Source: Isoetes taiwanensis (taxonomy: Eukaryota > Streptophyta > Lycopodiopsida > Isoetales > Isoetaceae). From it: 64,000 nucleotides of DNA. A program made the translations under genes and the position numbers. Each line of letters opens with the position of its first letter. Position 1 is the stretch's first letter. Shown piece after piece: positions 25,356 to 37,344 of the stretch. The notes beneath the pieces were generated by a model that saw nothing but the letters and a program-made list of their open reading frames with translations, ran no database searches and had not been told where the DNA came from. The stretch covers positions 793,996 through 857,995 of the forward strand of contig JAJEKV010000071.1 of NCBI GenBank assembly GCA_021234155.1, written 5' to 3'.

Positions 25356-26880
25356 GAGCCACTCTAACTTTTGCTGCAAAATAGCCTACAACAACTTTGT
25401 TATATACGTGAACTACAAATTTGCTCGTCTTTTTTGTTGTTGCATGTAATTAAGGGCATACCTTTCTAATTTTATAGAATGAAGATCTCTGCTGTAAGGG
25501 GCTGAGGGCATAAATATTAATGCATTTGACATGGATTGGTGCTTTTGGGAGTTAGCTTGCAAACCTTGCTATTGGAAGCCATTGGGGCTTGGCAATTACG
25601 TGCATTTGGATGAATTCATGGTGATGAAACTACAAGGCCATTGGGAATATGATATGTTATGAATATCTCAGTGCAGTATGTATTTGTTTACATAATTATT
25701 AAGGCAGAAGCAGAACCTGAATTTCAGTGCATAGATTAAATGTTTTAAAGTGCTTAATAGTAAGCTTGACTATACACTCACATGCAGCTTAGAATATGCC
25801 TCACATTGTCTCGCATGAGTGTGGGACCTATTAAGGTTATGCATTTTGAATTCTCTGCAGTAAGTGTAGAAATATAGTGTCCCCTTGAACATGATAATCA
25901 AGGGCAGAAAAATGTTGTGCTCTGCCCGAGTTCTAGGGAGTTGGAATATTTTTAATCCTTGTTTTTTGTTAGTTACAAGCAAGGTGAAGGGTGATAAACT
26001 CAAAAGATCCCATGTCACCTCCTAGTAGCTTAGGCATTTACCCATGTTCTTGGCTAATTGTCCTTTGGTGCTATTGCAAATAACATGGTCTTTTATTCCT
26101 TGCCATGTTTCATTGATGAAGATGTTCATTTGTTCAAAGATTGCTCGGATAATTGGTGCTACTCAAGACTACTTAATTTGTTCTAGTTATTCAAAAGACG
26201 TCGATATGAATGCATGGAATGCATTGTCTTTTTAGCTTAGAATTTCTGCCACTTGTACAGGAACAACATGTTCGTTTTACTGCAATACAATCATAAAGGT
26301 ATTCTTATTCATATGAACTTGCAGCTTTTAAAGCTAATGAATGACTTGTTATAGCCAAGATCATGGTTACATATCAGGTGTCTTTTTTCTTAGTCTATTT
26401 TACTAAAAAATTCTTATTTCACATGTACAGGGCATTGGCATTGATGAGAGAGATGTAAATAGTCAATCATTTGGAAATAAAGGTATGGAAGCTGAATCAT
26501 AGACTAGGTTTTGGCAATTTAAACTAGTCTTTTGGTATTGGCCCAGACTAGCATTCGTACAAAGGGGAATATTTGTTTACCCTTGATAAGAAAGATGATA
26601 TTATGAAAAATCCAAGTAACCACATTGTTGTCCACTTGTTTGCCATTTGGCCCATTCAAAGAAAAATATTTACCATTTGTAAATAGTATGAGAATGAGAA
26701 TGATTTTTTATCGTCCACTAAGGCCAATCAGCCTATGGGATCCACAAGGAGCGCAGCAAACTTATTACTGTCCGGGTTAAAAAACCCCCGCCCCGAAGGG
26801 TTTTCGAGGGAAAAACCGTGGCAGTAATAAGAATGCTGTCAAATTGTACAAGTATACATCATCATGAAATAAATGTATAT
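25356..26880. other. non-coding stretch
   Basis: No gene is recognised. A short hairpin-like C/G stretch lies near 26784-26815 (CCCCGCCCCGAAGGG and following). Confidence 0.35.
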
Positions 26881-27586
26881 ATACATGTCAAGTGTGTGCC
26901 CGAGGACATAGCTGATCTCGCATGTCCATAACCTCCTGAAGGTATGATCCCAGCACCCGTACGGATGCTGTGCTCAATGTCACATGTAATGGGCGGCCGG
27001 GCGACCAACTCAAAGATAGCGGCGTCCGAATTTGATCATATCTTTGGGCAACTTTGAAGGGTATGAGATTCATCCTCAATGACTCCCATTTGGCAAAGAT
27101 TGATGAGCACTGTCTGGTGTGGCTCACCAATCCATCCGCCCGTCTCAATTCGAAGATGATGTGCCCCTCAGGCGAATGGAGGCAATGAGTGCGCCTTTTC
27201 ATGGGCAAGTGGGTACGCAGTAGCACGTGCGGGCCTCGTTCCAATGTGGGATTTATGTGGGCCGATAGTGTGTTGTCTTGACATGTTCAAGGGCATTGGC
27301 ATCCCAAAGCTTGCTGAGGAAGCAAGCGTCAAGATATTGCCTCAAGCTATGGCGATCTGCCTCTGTTTGCATATGTATGCACCTGTGCTCCTACACATTC
27401 CATCTAGCCAACCATTGAGCTCTCTTTTCCCTCCGGCGGGGCCTTGAGGGCTGCGGCCCCATTGCCATGATATAAGCTAGGTTGGGGAGGCGAGCATCGT
27501 CCATATTGACCACCTTCTGAAAATAGACAATGTGGCGATCAAGGGCCGCCCTCTGAAGCCTGTCTCCTGCAGTAGAATTTGATATG
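26880..27586 (-). pseudogene. LINE ORF2 C-terminal part (left of the nested gypsy)
   Basis: This continues the minus-strand LINE interrupted at 38990. It begins with ILLQETGFR and reaches FQKVVNMDDARLPNLAYIMA at about 27470-27525, the same block as in the 22-24 kb LINE. Further downstream it reads WLARWNV and continues open to about 26890. Frameshifts are present. The ATATG shared with 38991-38995 is the target duplication of the inserted gypsy. Confidence 0.8.
27582..27586. repeat. target-site duplication ATATG (left)
   Basis: It is identical to the five bases following the right LTR at 38991-38995. Confidence 0.9.
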
Positions 27587-29216
27587 TGTGACGCTCCCTG
27601 CTAAATATACGGCGCCCGGCCGTACACTTTCGGGAGAAATCCCCATCCGGTCCATCAACCGCATGGGCCCTCCGTCTAACCCGCACTCGAGAGATCCTAG
27701 TGCGGGCGGGGACACGAAGGTGTCTTTGGCGCCCTTCCCTATGGGCTCCTATCACGCCGGAAGCATAAACAACGTCGAACTAGCAATAACAATACAACAT
27801 ACTACCTCGAAGGGTAGTCCATCACATATCCATAAGAGCAAAGAAGATAATCATAAACCATAAAACATAAGAGCTCCTACCCATGGCTCGACTCATAAGG
27901 AGGATGGACTGGCTAGGCCTCAAGCTAGAGCGCACCGGAGTCATAACAATGGCGAGGGCTGGCATAAGACAATGGCTAGGGTTGACCACTCCATCCGCCC
28001 CTCCGTGCATACTTTGCGGATGGGCTCAATCGGGCTCACGGCATGACTCTAGCCTTCCGGATCACGCAATCCCATGGCATCACCCATCGGGACTACTTTA
28101 GGTTGCATCTCCCGGTCCGTCGGAGGGGAAGGGTTGCATCTCCCCTTCCGGGGTCTAGAGGTTCCCGGGCTGGCTAGAGAATCGTGGCGACACCACGATT
28201 CATACCGACTGAACCCCCAAAACAAGAGCCAAGCCGACACTTGCAACTCTTGAGAGGCGTGGCGACACCATCGCCCAGGAGGTGTCGGACCCATGCTCGG
28301 CCCCTGCAAGTGACCGACCATAAGCCTAGCTCACTATGGGATCCCCGTAGCCCCCACTCGGGCAGGGGATCCTCCCTCGCATTGCCTCTAGCCTCGTTGT
28401 GTAGTCTTTGAGTCACATCATAGCCTCCATAGCCCGGTGGGTTCCTATGCACAGGCCGCATATAATAGGAACTAGGGGATCTACACTAGGAGCATACTAC
28501 ATATGGCTCTAGGTCTCTACCCCCCTTCCCAATACAAGAGGAGCAAACATGATCAACCATCATCACATAGCATCATAACATGATAATCATCATAAGAACA
28601 TCTTAACCTAATCATACATATCTAACTTACAGTTAGGGTTCCTTGATTAGGGTTTAAGATGTTGAATACGGGTTCTAGGATGGCTCTACTCTAGATACGA
28701 AACACTAACCCCTCTGGAGTGCTAACTTCCAGATGGACTACTAAGAGCACTACTCCACATACCTGCTCCAGAAGCACTCCCTCCCAATCCTGGCATCTCC
28801 ATGATCTTCAAGGTCTTCGAGGTAGCTCCCACTCCTGCTGATGCGCTCACGCTCTGGGGGCTGCCACGCTATCTTTGCCGTGCCACGGCGAGACGGTTCT
28901 CAAAGCGGAGTTTGAGCCAAGAAGGTTCCCATTTGTTGGAGCGAAAAGAGGCCTAGGGTTAGGGTTTAGGCCTTTATAGGTTAGGGTTACATGTTATGCC
29001 ACATGGCTCCAATAGGGTAAGACCGTGTGGCGGGTGCCCAATAGGTTAAGGCCACGTGGAAAATGGTCTTAACCTAAGGTTGGCTAAGTTATATGAATAA
29101 CTTAGTCATGCCCCCTAGTGCCACAATCTATGGTATACAAGGCTATGAAGATAGACTTGTATAGTGACGAGTCGAGGAATATCGTATTTATAGCATATAT
29201 TCCCACAGGCGTCACA
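27587..29216 (-). repeat. gypsy LTR, left (3' LTR)
   Basis: 1,630 bp, starting TGTGACGCTCCC and ending GGCGTCACA. It is followed by the reverse complement of a polypurine tract. About 370 bases around 28450-28825 appear identical to the other LTR, while differences and single-base indels cluster in CG-rich parts. Confidence 0.93.
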
Positions 29217-30109
29217 TTCTCCCCCTTAGGACAATCTTTGTCCTCGGCATTGCGCTAAGGTGACGAACCTACTCTAATCTGCAAAAGCACACAACAAGAA
29301 TATATGAACTTAACTCTATTGAAAAGATCAACTTTTCGTTAATTACTTATTAAGTAATTATAAAGCTATATTTATAAGTTATACAAAATTATATAGCTAT
29401 AACAACTATTATTATCAAAGTATACACATAATATTATTACAACAAATATAGGAGTTCAGTAGTTAGTCTAAATTCTATGACTCCTATCTTAAATAACGTG
29501 CTCCCTCCTTCATGCTTCCCTTCACTCGGCCTGCACAAGTAGCACATTACGTTATATAAGTTAATAAGTTTGTGGTTTTAGGGGACCACCCCTTACCTAC
29601 CTCCTTGAGCGAACTACCAGCTCAAGGTTACCCCTACCTTGCACCCGATCATGGCCCCATAAGGATTTGAGCTTAAGGAACATTTAAGATGCTCCTATCA
29701 TTGCCCATGATCAAGTGCTACCTTGTACCACGATCCCCGGATCAGTACACCCCGATTGCATCATGCCCCGAGGGGTTTCAAGCTAGGGGCGTCTCACGAT
29801 CCATCATCGCCGCGATGATCACTTTAACCTTCACCATGACCCTCCTACGGTCCGGGGTGTGCGTATTACCCGCATCGCGGCATAGAAGCATCCGATCGAT
29901 GTCCCATCATCGCCCACCATGCCTCATTCCTCACTCACATGACCCTAATGGTCATGCGCACCTCTGAGTGCGTGTTGGCCTAGAGAATGCCTTAAAGGCG
30001 ATCCCATCATCGCCCACACATTCCAAGATTACGGCACATGCACTCTACTAACTAGAATACATGAGCGGAACTTAAAGGCTAACTAAGAAACATACTAAGC
30101 TAACCTCGG

Positions 30110-30560
30110 GCAAGTCGGCGTCGATCAAATCGGAGGCGACTTCGCCCATCAAACTCCTTCATAAACTACGGGTATTGCTTCTCCAAATCACGCTTCAATA
30201 CCCATGTCACGTCTTTCCACGGGCAAGTGGTTCCACTTGACCAAGAAATTTGGAGGAATTGAGACCACCTAGTCCTCTTGAATGACTTATCAAGAAGCAA
30301 TTCGGGCACAATTTCAACTTAATCCTCGTCATTTCCAACAAAGTTGGAGTATCCAAAACCTCCTCGGGGTTAGGATCGTGCCTTTTCAATAAACTCACAT
30401 GGAAGACCTTAAGGTAGCCAAGAGATCCAACTTGTAGGCTTGAGAGCCCACTCTTCTCCAAGATCTTGAACGGACCGGCCCACCTAGGGGCGAGCTTCTT
30501 ACAATTGCCGATGTGAAGCTTCCCTTTACTTGAGCCAACTTTACCTGCCACAACAAAACA
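30110..30560 (-). pseudogene. gypsy integrase C-terminus and chromodomain
   Basis: The minus strand reads KKLAPRWAGPFKILEK, the GPF-type C-terminal integrase motif, at about 30450-30510. The conserved VFHVSLLKRHDPNPEEVLD follows at about 30350-30405. A chromodomain-type segment (DVTWVLKRDLEKQYP-like, at about 30165-30215 in a shifted frame) comes last. The same blocks occur at 57.87-58.07 and 59.64-60.01 kb, showing that the two gypsy elements are related. Confidence 0.8.
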
Positions 30561-30599
30561 ACTCTCGAGGAGTTTTATGTCTATCTGCTAGACTCTAGG

Positions 30600-31310
30600 A
30601 TGTGCCCATCTTTGTTGAAGATATTCTCACACTTCTACCAATAGGTCTTTGCATATATCTTTGTTGTTGTTGAGAAACTTCCACCTAGGGCACTAGATTA
30701 TGCCACATAACTAGGGTCAAGCATTGATAAGAATGCTGATCATGGAGGAGACATCTTGATGACTCTTGCTTCATATTATTGTACGTAATTGACCCGGTGG
30801 ATGTACTCGGCCCATTTGGATTACTTGTTCCAATCATAGTTTCTCAACGTACTCTCCAAAATTGTGTTGGTGCGGTCCCTTTGCCGATTTGACTGCAAAT
30901 GATAAGCAAAACTCATCAACAAGTTGGTGCAGCTCGTGTTGAAGAAGTCTTGCTAAACGTCGCTAAAGAACTTCGGATCTCTTTTGGTGATGATCGACCT
31001 GTGCTTTCCATGCAGCCTAAAAGAACTCTTATGTAGACCACACGGCTAGATCCAAGGCGGTGTCTATGGTGTGGCATGGCAAGTATGTGCCCTTTTGATA
31101 AACTATATACCACAATCATCAAGGCTTCAAAGCTTCTTGTTGTCCTTGGAAGGCCCGCTATGAAAACCATGCTGAAGACTTCCCACTTGGCGTCTGGCAC
31201 CGCCCAAGGTTCCAAAACTCCTGGAATTGAAGTTGTTACGCCTTTGTCTGCTGATGCCACCCGACATTCTTGGATATATCGACTATCTCTTCTTTCTTCA
31301 TGTCCGCCGA
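30600..31310 (-). pseudogene. gypsy integrase core
   Basis: The core begins WEVFSMVFIAGLPRTTRSF at about 31110-31170 (first Asp replaced in VFI as read; family normally DFI). It continues through a SDRDPKF-type block (here broken, about 30955-30990) and SAYHPQS-type and ERTNTILESTLRNY blocks (about 30825-30910). Frameshifts break it, so it is not functional as sequenced. Confidence 0.7.
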
Positions 31311-31599
31311 AGTAGCTACTTTTAATCTGGAAGTAGGCCTTTATAAATTTTACATGGCGGAAATAGGGCTATTATCGTGTCCTGGAAAATTTTTCTTACT
31401 CCTTATGCTTTGAGTATAGTTGTTCTTTGACATTAAGGATTACCTTCCTTTTTAAATTCTTTGAAGGTTTCTCTTCTTAATCCGTTCTTGCACTCTTGTA
31501 AGGACTAGCCCATCATGTGCTTGAACTCCATGTTGAGGAAGCTGGCTTCTTCTATCTTCTTGCCGAATTCGCTTGCCAAAGTGGAGATGGCATTGCAAA

Positions 31600-32170
31600 T
31601 TGCTGCTTCAAAAGCTTGCCAATGAGTGGCGACATTTTAACATCTCCACGGCTGCATGCTCCTCCATTGATTTGCTGTAGATCACGATGTCGTCGAAGAG
31701 AATTGATGAAGAAATCATTCAAAGAATCTTCGAAGATGTCGTTCCTCAAATGCATACAAGTTGGTGGAGCATTCCATAGACTTAGGGGCATTATTGTGAA
31801 ATCATAGTGCCCATGCAGGTGTTCGAAGGAGTCTTATAATTATCTTCCCCTTCATTCTTATTTCTTTGATTGCCCCGGCTTAAGTCAATTTTAAAAAAAG
31901 AATCTTGCTTCTTGGGGCTGATCCATTATGTCGTTGCTTGATGAGCTGCCCATGGTTGATATACATCTTTAGACTTCCATCTTGGCGAAAGGATCCCCAA
32001 GTTGATCAACTCCTACAAGCTGTTTCTTGAGCTTTGCTAGCTCGGAAGTCTTTGATTCTATAAAGAGCCTTGCTGATCGGCTCGCCTCGGGTGCAAGAGT
32101 GATTTCAGACTCTATGCCTCTATAGAGCAAAAGCTCTCAAATTTCACCTGGAGATATATCATGGGACTTC
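31600..32170 (-). pseudogene. gypsy reverse transcriptase
   Basis: RT blocks in order along the minus strand: SELAKLKKQLV (about 32025-32060), FFKIDLSRGN (about 31880-31910), a PFGL.NAP block near 31780-31800, and the catalytic loop FDDIVIYSKSMEEH (about 31655-31697). The FDDI Asp pair is intact, but several frameshifts separate the blocks. Confidence 0.75.
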
Positions 32171-32720
32171 TTGATTAACTTAGAGATTGGCCGAGGCAAC
32201 TGTTTCGAAGTAGCATCTTCCTTCTTACTCTTGTAGTCGGGGTCGACAACCTGTAGCTTATGTACGACCTCATTCCTCATGATGTACCTAAGTAATTGCT
32301 TTACTGACATGCGTTGCACGATTGGAATTACTTCCTTAACTTAAATTATAAGGTACTTGCTCTTTGGTGCTGGGATAAGTATCTCTTGCTTATGATAATC
32401 AATTATTGCCTTAGCCAGCTTTAATGTTGCATGCTTATTATGAGGTCATAGTTGCCAATGTACATAAGTTGGTGCCGATGCTCTACTTTGCTTCGCTTAA
32501 GGTTGATGTCGAACTTGACTCTTGTTCCGTTGGTGCTGCTAATTACTTGGCCTTGCCATAATTACTGGCCTAGATTTAGACTTAAGAGTCTTGCTCTTAA
32601 AGATGTCCGTCATCTAGGAGGTGCAAAATTACAAGTTAAAGAACTACTTACATAAATCCTATGGCCACAAGTTTAGTCGGCATGACATTACTTTTGGGTA
32701 CACATAGAAAACTATATGAT
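32171..32720 (-). pseudogene. gypsy protease/linker region
   Basis: Upstream of RT is an open segment at 32319-32137 (MQRMSVKQLLRYIMRNEV...) and, before it, sequence with GNYDLIISM-like text where a gypsy protease C-terminus (GMDWL-type) is expected. A DSG/DTG active site was not found intact. Confidence 0.45.
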
Positions 32721-33479
32721 TAGATAATTATTCTTGTTTTAGATCTAATCTATACTCTAGGATCTACCCTTTCTTAATTATTGCCCTCTTGAAATAGTCC
32801 CACCTTTGAGTTGATGCTATCTAAGAAGTTGGCCAGACTTATTAGATTGCTTCCCTTCATTTGGTCGGATTATTCCTTATCCTTCTTGAGGAAGTACTCG
32901 TCATATACATAGTCGACGGTTATCCTATTATTGAATCCTTCTTAGCGAGGTGATCAAGCTCACGAAGAGGTTCCAATACGTTGGATATCTGCCAGCAATG
33001 TATATAATTATTGTACTCCATACATTTTCTTCCCAATCCTTGAAGCTTTGCTCAATTCTTGGGTCCATCTTTCTAAAAGAAAAGACAAAAAAAATCTACT
33101 CGAAATTTCGTCCCAATCCCATCATGGATGCTATCACCCATAATTCTAAGAAATTCAACTATCGATAGGGTCCTCTAGCTTGCTTAAAGCTGGAGTAGTG
33201 GCGATCTAAGGCTCGGTGTTGCATCCCAAAGGCTTGAAGGTCATGTTCACCATTGTGTAGAATCTTTCATGTCGCTCATCTGCCTTGGAGGTTATGAGAT
33301 TCGAGGATGATTCTTCTACTCCTGAATTGATGTTGTTGTGTTGAGCTTGTCGATTTGATTCTTCATCTTGGCGGCCACATGCTGCTGCTATAAGGCTGAA
33401 GACAATGTCGAGTGCTTTACCACTTCTAACTTTACAACTTCTTTTTCTGAGCGAAGTTTGTTTGCATCCATCTGCAGGG

Positions 33480-36300
33480 ACTAATCTTGGTGATCAATTA
33501 ATAATGCTGGTATTTGGTCCCTCATGATGCCTCTTCTTGATGGAGTTTGACCTCCAATCTCTAAGGTAGAAGATTGCCGTGGTCTTGAGATGGTGCTGTC
33601 GAGGTTGATGCAGCTTCTCTGAAGTATCGGGCTGATGAGGAAGAAATTTGTTGCGGTTTTGCCATATTCCTATTAGGTGAGGAGCCCACTCTTGCTGGCT
33701 TGTAATACCTCCTTAGTCAAAGCATGTGCGCTCGGTGTAGATCTGATACTACTATGGCTGTATATGCTCGGTCTCATCCTTGAGAACTCTTGATATCATA
33801 AGTTGATGAAGTCATCTACTTGTTGGTGTCGTATTTTGTGACATTAGTCGTCGATGTGGGGTCGTTCCTCGAGACAATATGGCACTTGGAGAGTATCCTT
33901 GACTAGGAGGTGTTCCTCCTTAATGTAATCAATTTTGTAAGTGCCATGATGCCCATTGGCTGTTGGATAGCCCTCTTGGCAATTCTTATGTCTAATTTTG
34001 ATGTCATGATCGTCCTTCCAATAGGCTCCCCTTTCTTATTTGTGTTCGGCCTTCCCTGTGCACCCTCTTGGCCTTTGATTTGCTGAAGTTTCCTCCATAA
34101 GTTTGCCCTCTGCTTTCAATTTGTTGATGTTGTTCTCCACTGTCGGGGCTCGAGGATCCATAGCGAAGGTTCTCTTGACCTATTTTCTCTGCCCTAAAGT
34201 GCACAAGGCAAGCGATACTACCATAACAACAATTACTTATGTCTATTTACTCTACAAACCCTATTTTTATACCTTTATTCACTCTACCTCAATTGACCCA
34301 CTTGGCACTTTACTAGGCACTGAGAAAGGTACTTATTTACTATTATGGGGTGGTAGAAGGAGACTCACTTTGGGTATACTTGGTGTGCTAGACTAAATTA
34401 CTTAGATAGAATGAATTCCTAGATAATTATCTATGATACAAAGGCACGGCTGAAGACACTTGATGATAGTGCACCTATAGCGTGTGTTGGTGTATCATAC
34501 CAGCGTGTGACAACAATTTCTAAGGCCTTGGCAACTAGCTGGGTTTCTAAGAAAAATATTTAATTATACTACCTATATGTAGACAAGAAGACACTTAGCA
34601 AGATAAGGCGACAACTAAGCTATGATGAGTGCGGATGTTGTCTCTATCTAGCTTAAGGATCTTGGTTCTAAGTCTAAGGCTTGGCCATTAATGTTATCTA
34701 ACATTATTAAAGCTTAAATTTAATTAAAATTATAATTCAAACATAAGCGATGCCCGCCCTTAGTGGTTGTACGGGGGTTTAGGGGGTTTGGGGGTTCAAC
34801 CACAGTGGGTGGGAGGTTCGATTCAGCTTTTGTGGGAATTCTTTTAAGATGAGGTTCAAATGGATTGAAAAGCTAGAATGAGGTACTACAAGACATTAGA
34901 GTGCAAGGTAGAAGACTAGCATATGTACTAAGACCCTTTTCAATGCAATTTTGCTAAATTTTTGGCTTGAATCATATGACCTTGATTCCAATGAGGGTGA
35001 GGCTACAAGCGCCAATGAGCTCTGCGTTGAGAACGCACACTCATTTGAGGCGGTTTCACCCAATTTACCTTATTCTTGCCAAGATCCGATTTGATTTTTG
35101 CCAAGATCTAACAATTTCAGGAACTATAAAATCTTAAAATGCCTATTTGGGCCAATTCTAACCTAACTAGCAACTTATTTCATACCTAAAAAGATATCTA
35201 AAAGTGCAAATATGGGGCAAAGGGTGAATCGGCGGATGGCCTCTGCGTAAATGAACGAGGCGTGTTTGTGTGGTCTCACCGGGTGGGCCAATTCTAGCTA
35301 TTTTGGATATTTTTAACAAACTTAAAGTGCTACCTTTGCATTTCTAGACAATTTCTAAGCATTCTAACATCTTTTGGTACAAAATTTGGATCATTTTTGC
35401 CCTAAATCAAGTGGCTATGCTATTTAGCCAATTAAGAGCATTTTAAGTAAGATGCAAGGGATTCTACTACAATTAATTTATACAAGAATATTTTATATTC
35501 TACAAGCAATTAATTTATATTAAATTTACTTCTAATGAGTAAAACAATGTGCGGGGAAAAACTTATATTTATATAGTTTGCTAGGTAGGGGCTCTTCACG
35601 GCTTCTCCTTGCGACTTCTCCTCGTAGGGTGGAGGTCTTTGGGCCTGCTTGGTATGGATCCTTGAGAGGTTGCCTTCTTCAAAAGGTTGTACCAGCTCCG
35701 CCTCCGCTGCCTCCTGCAGGGCTCGGACCATCAAGGGTGCAGATCTTGGCCTCCTCGGCTTTGGCCGCTTCCTGGTGAGATCCCGCCGTCGTTGATGTGG
35801 TTCGGTAGTCGTGGCCCATCTTGAACTCCTGGATAGACATTTGATGTAGGCGCTCGAAAAGAGACTTTCTGGATCATCGGATCGGGATGCTGTTGTTGGC
35901 AATGCCAAATATCTTTGGCGACTCTCTTTGTCTTTGGGGATTTGGCCCATGGCGGACCCTCTTCGGGGAATCGAGTCGAGGTGGTGGAGGCTAGCTTTCC
36001 GACCCTGGCGGCTACCTTGTCAGATCCATTGGCGGAGATAATTCTTGCATGTTGCCTTCTTCTTCTCGTACTCCATATCTTGCTTGAGCTTTAAGTAGCT
36101 TCTCGCTGATGTTGCCCTCCTTGGACTGCATTGGATATGGTTGCGGAGCGTAGGCTGCGTCGTTCTTGACCTCCTCTTCCTCTTCTTCTTTAGCCTCTTG
36201 CTCCCTCCTCTTCTTTTTGGGGTTGTTGTTGTTCCCTTTGCTCCCCTATTCTTCACAGTGTTGGGTTGCTTTCGTATTTTTAGGGGTTGCTCTTGCTACT
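33480..36300 (-). pseudogene. gypsy gag region, low-complexity and degraded
   Basis: This minus-strand region between the primer-binding-site side and the protease holds basic, Gln/Ser/Arg-rich open segments: 34204-34004, 35950-35510 and 36256-36020 (KKKRKRRSR). Position and composition fit Gag; no zinc knuckle could be confirmed. The opposite-strand frames here are Leu/Phe/Cys-rich shadows. Confidence 0.45.
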
Positions 36301-37344
36301 TGCTCTTCCTGCTCTCCGCATTCTTTGGGGTTGCTCATTGCCGAGGTTGCTCGCTTCTTGCTCTTCCTCTGCGAGAAGCCGCGATCTCAATTTCCCCGAG
36401 CCTTGCGATTATTCACTGAAGTGCTAAGTCGTTGCTCCTCCACGAGGTGAAGCGATTCGATGCGAAGAGCTTGAGTGGCTAAGTTAGATAAATGCGGCCT
36501 AAGTCGCGAGGGGCCTCAAGAATTTGCTTGTTGCCGCTTGCAGGTGAGTGCTTCAAGCGTTCGGTGCAAGGCTGGAGCTTCCAACCTTCCTAGCTACTTG
36601 TTTGGTCCTCCCCACGGCTTGGCTTCCTTGATGGTGGCCTCTTGGCGATCTTGCCTCTATCTCCACGGCTCCTTTGGATCGATCTGGCGTCGGTTGTTGG
36701 ATTAGGTGGGCGGCTCTTATGGCAACCGGAGATTAGCTTATAATTAAGCCTTACAAGGGTAAAGGAGAGGTTCAAGCTACCATTTAGAACTTCTAGGGAG
36801 TAGAGGTGCTTCTATAGGTTTAATAGCTACTTTTTCTTAAGAGTAAATTTTATTATAACTATGGGACTATGGGTTATTAATTAAGGTACTTTCCCTAATT
36901 ACTTAACTATTTCTCAAAATTTCCTAATTCCTTTTGGGCCAAGTAGTGGTCATTTCACGCGATTTCTTTCAAGCTTTATTTTGAGCTTTTATTTTTTGTG
37001 TTGTAAAGTGTCACATGTCGATAATTTTTTTTTATGGCGTGACGTTAAAATCTCTTCTTCTTCTTCTTCTTCATTCAATTTTTTTTTTCACTTGAAAGGT
37101 GCGGTTCATGAACAACTTGAGCTCAAATTTACTAGAAGGTTTCTTTTGACTATATTATTTCTACCACTTAGACTATACTTAATCTAATTACGACCCTACT
37201 AATGGGAAAAAAAATTTTCCCACCTTTCGCGGTTCAAGACTGGAATTCTCATTCCATTCATTAGCTAGGCAGTTAGACTACCTATTGGGGGGATATGGTG
37301 GGTGCTAGCTCTTGGTCAACCAAGAACATTGCTCACGATACCAT

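Noticed and set aside
28049-28461. Open frames of 75-95 residues in the gypsy LTR, repeated at 37648-38098
   Set aside because: LTR sequence is non-coding, and the frames differ between the two LTRs because of indels.
28960-28990. Telomere-like TTAGGG/TTTAGGG motifs (also at 38725-38765)
   Set aside because: Only isolated copies within the gypsy LTR. This is not a telomeric array.
34790-34830. GGTTCGATTC resembling a tRNA T-arm
   Set aside because: No matching acceptor, D or anticodon arms could be folded around it.
36141-36450. Leu/Phe/Cys-rich frames on the plus strand
   Set aside because: They are shadows of the basic gag-like minus-strand sequence of the gypsy element.
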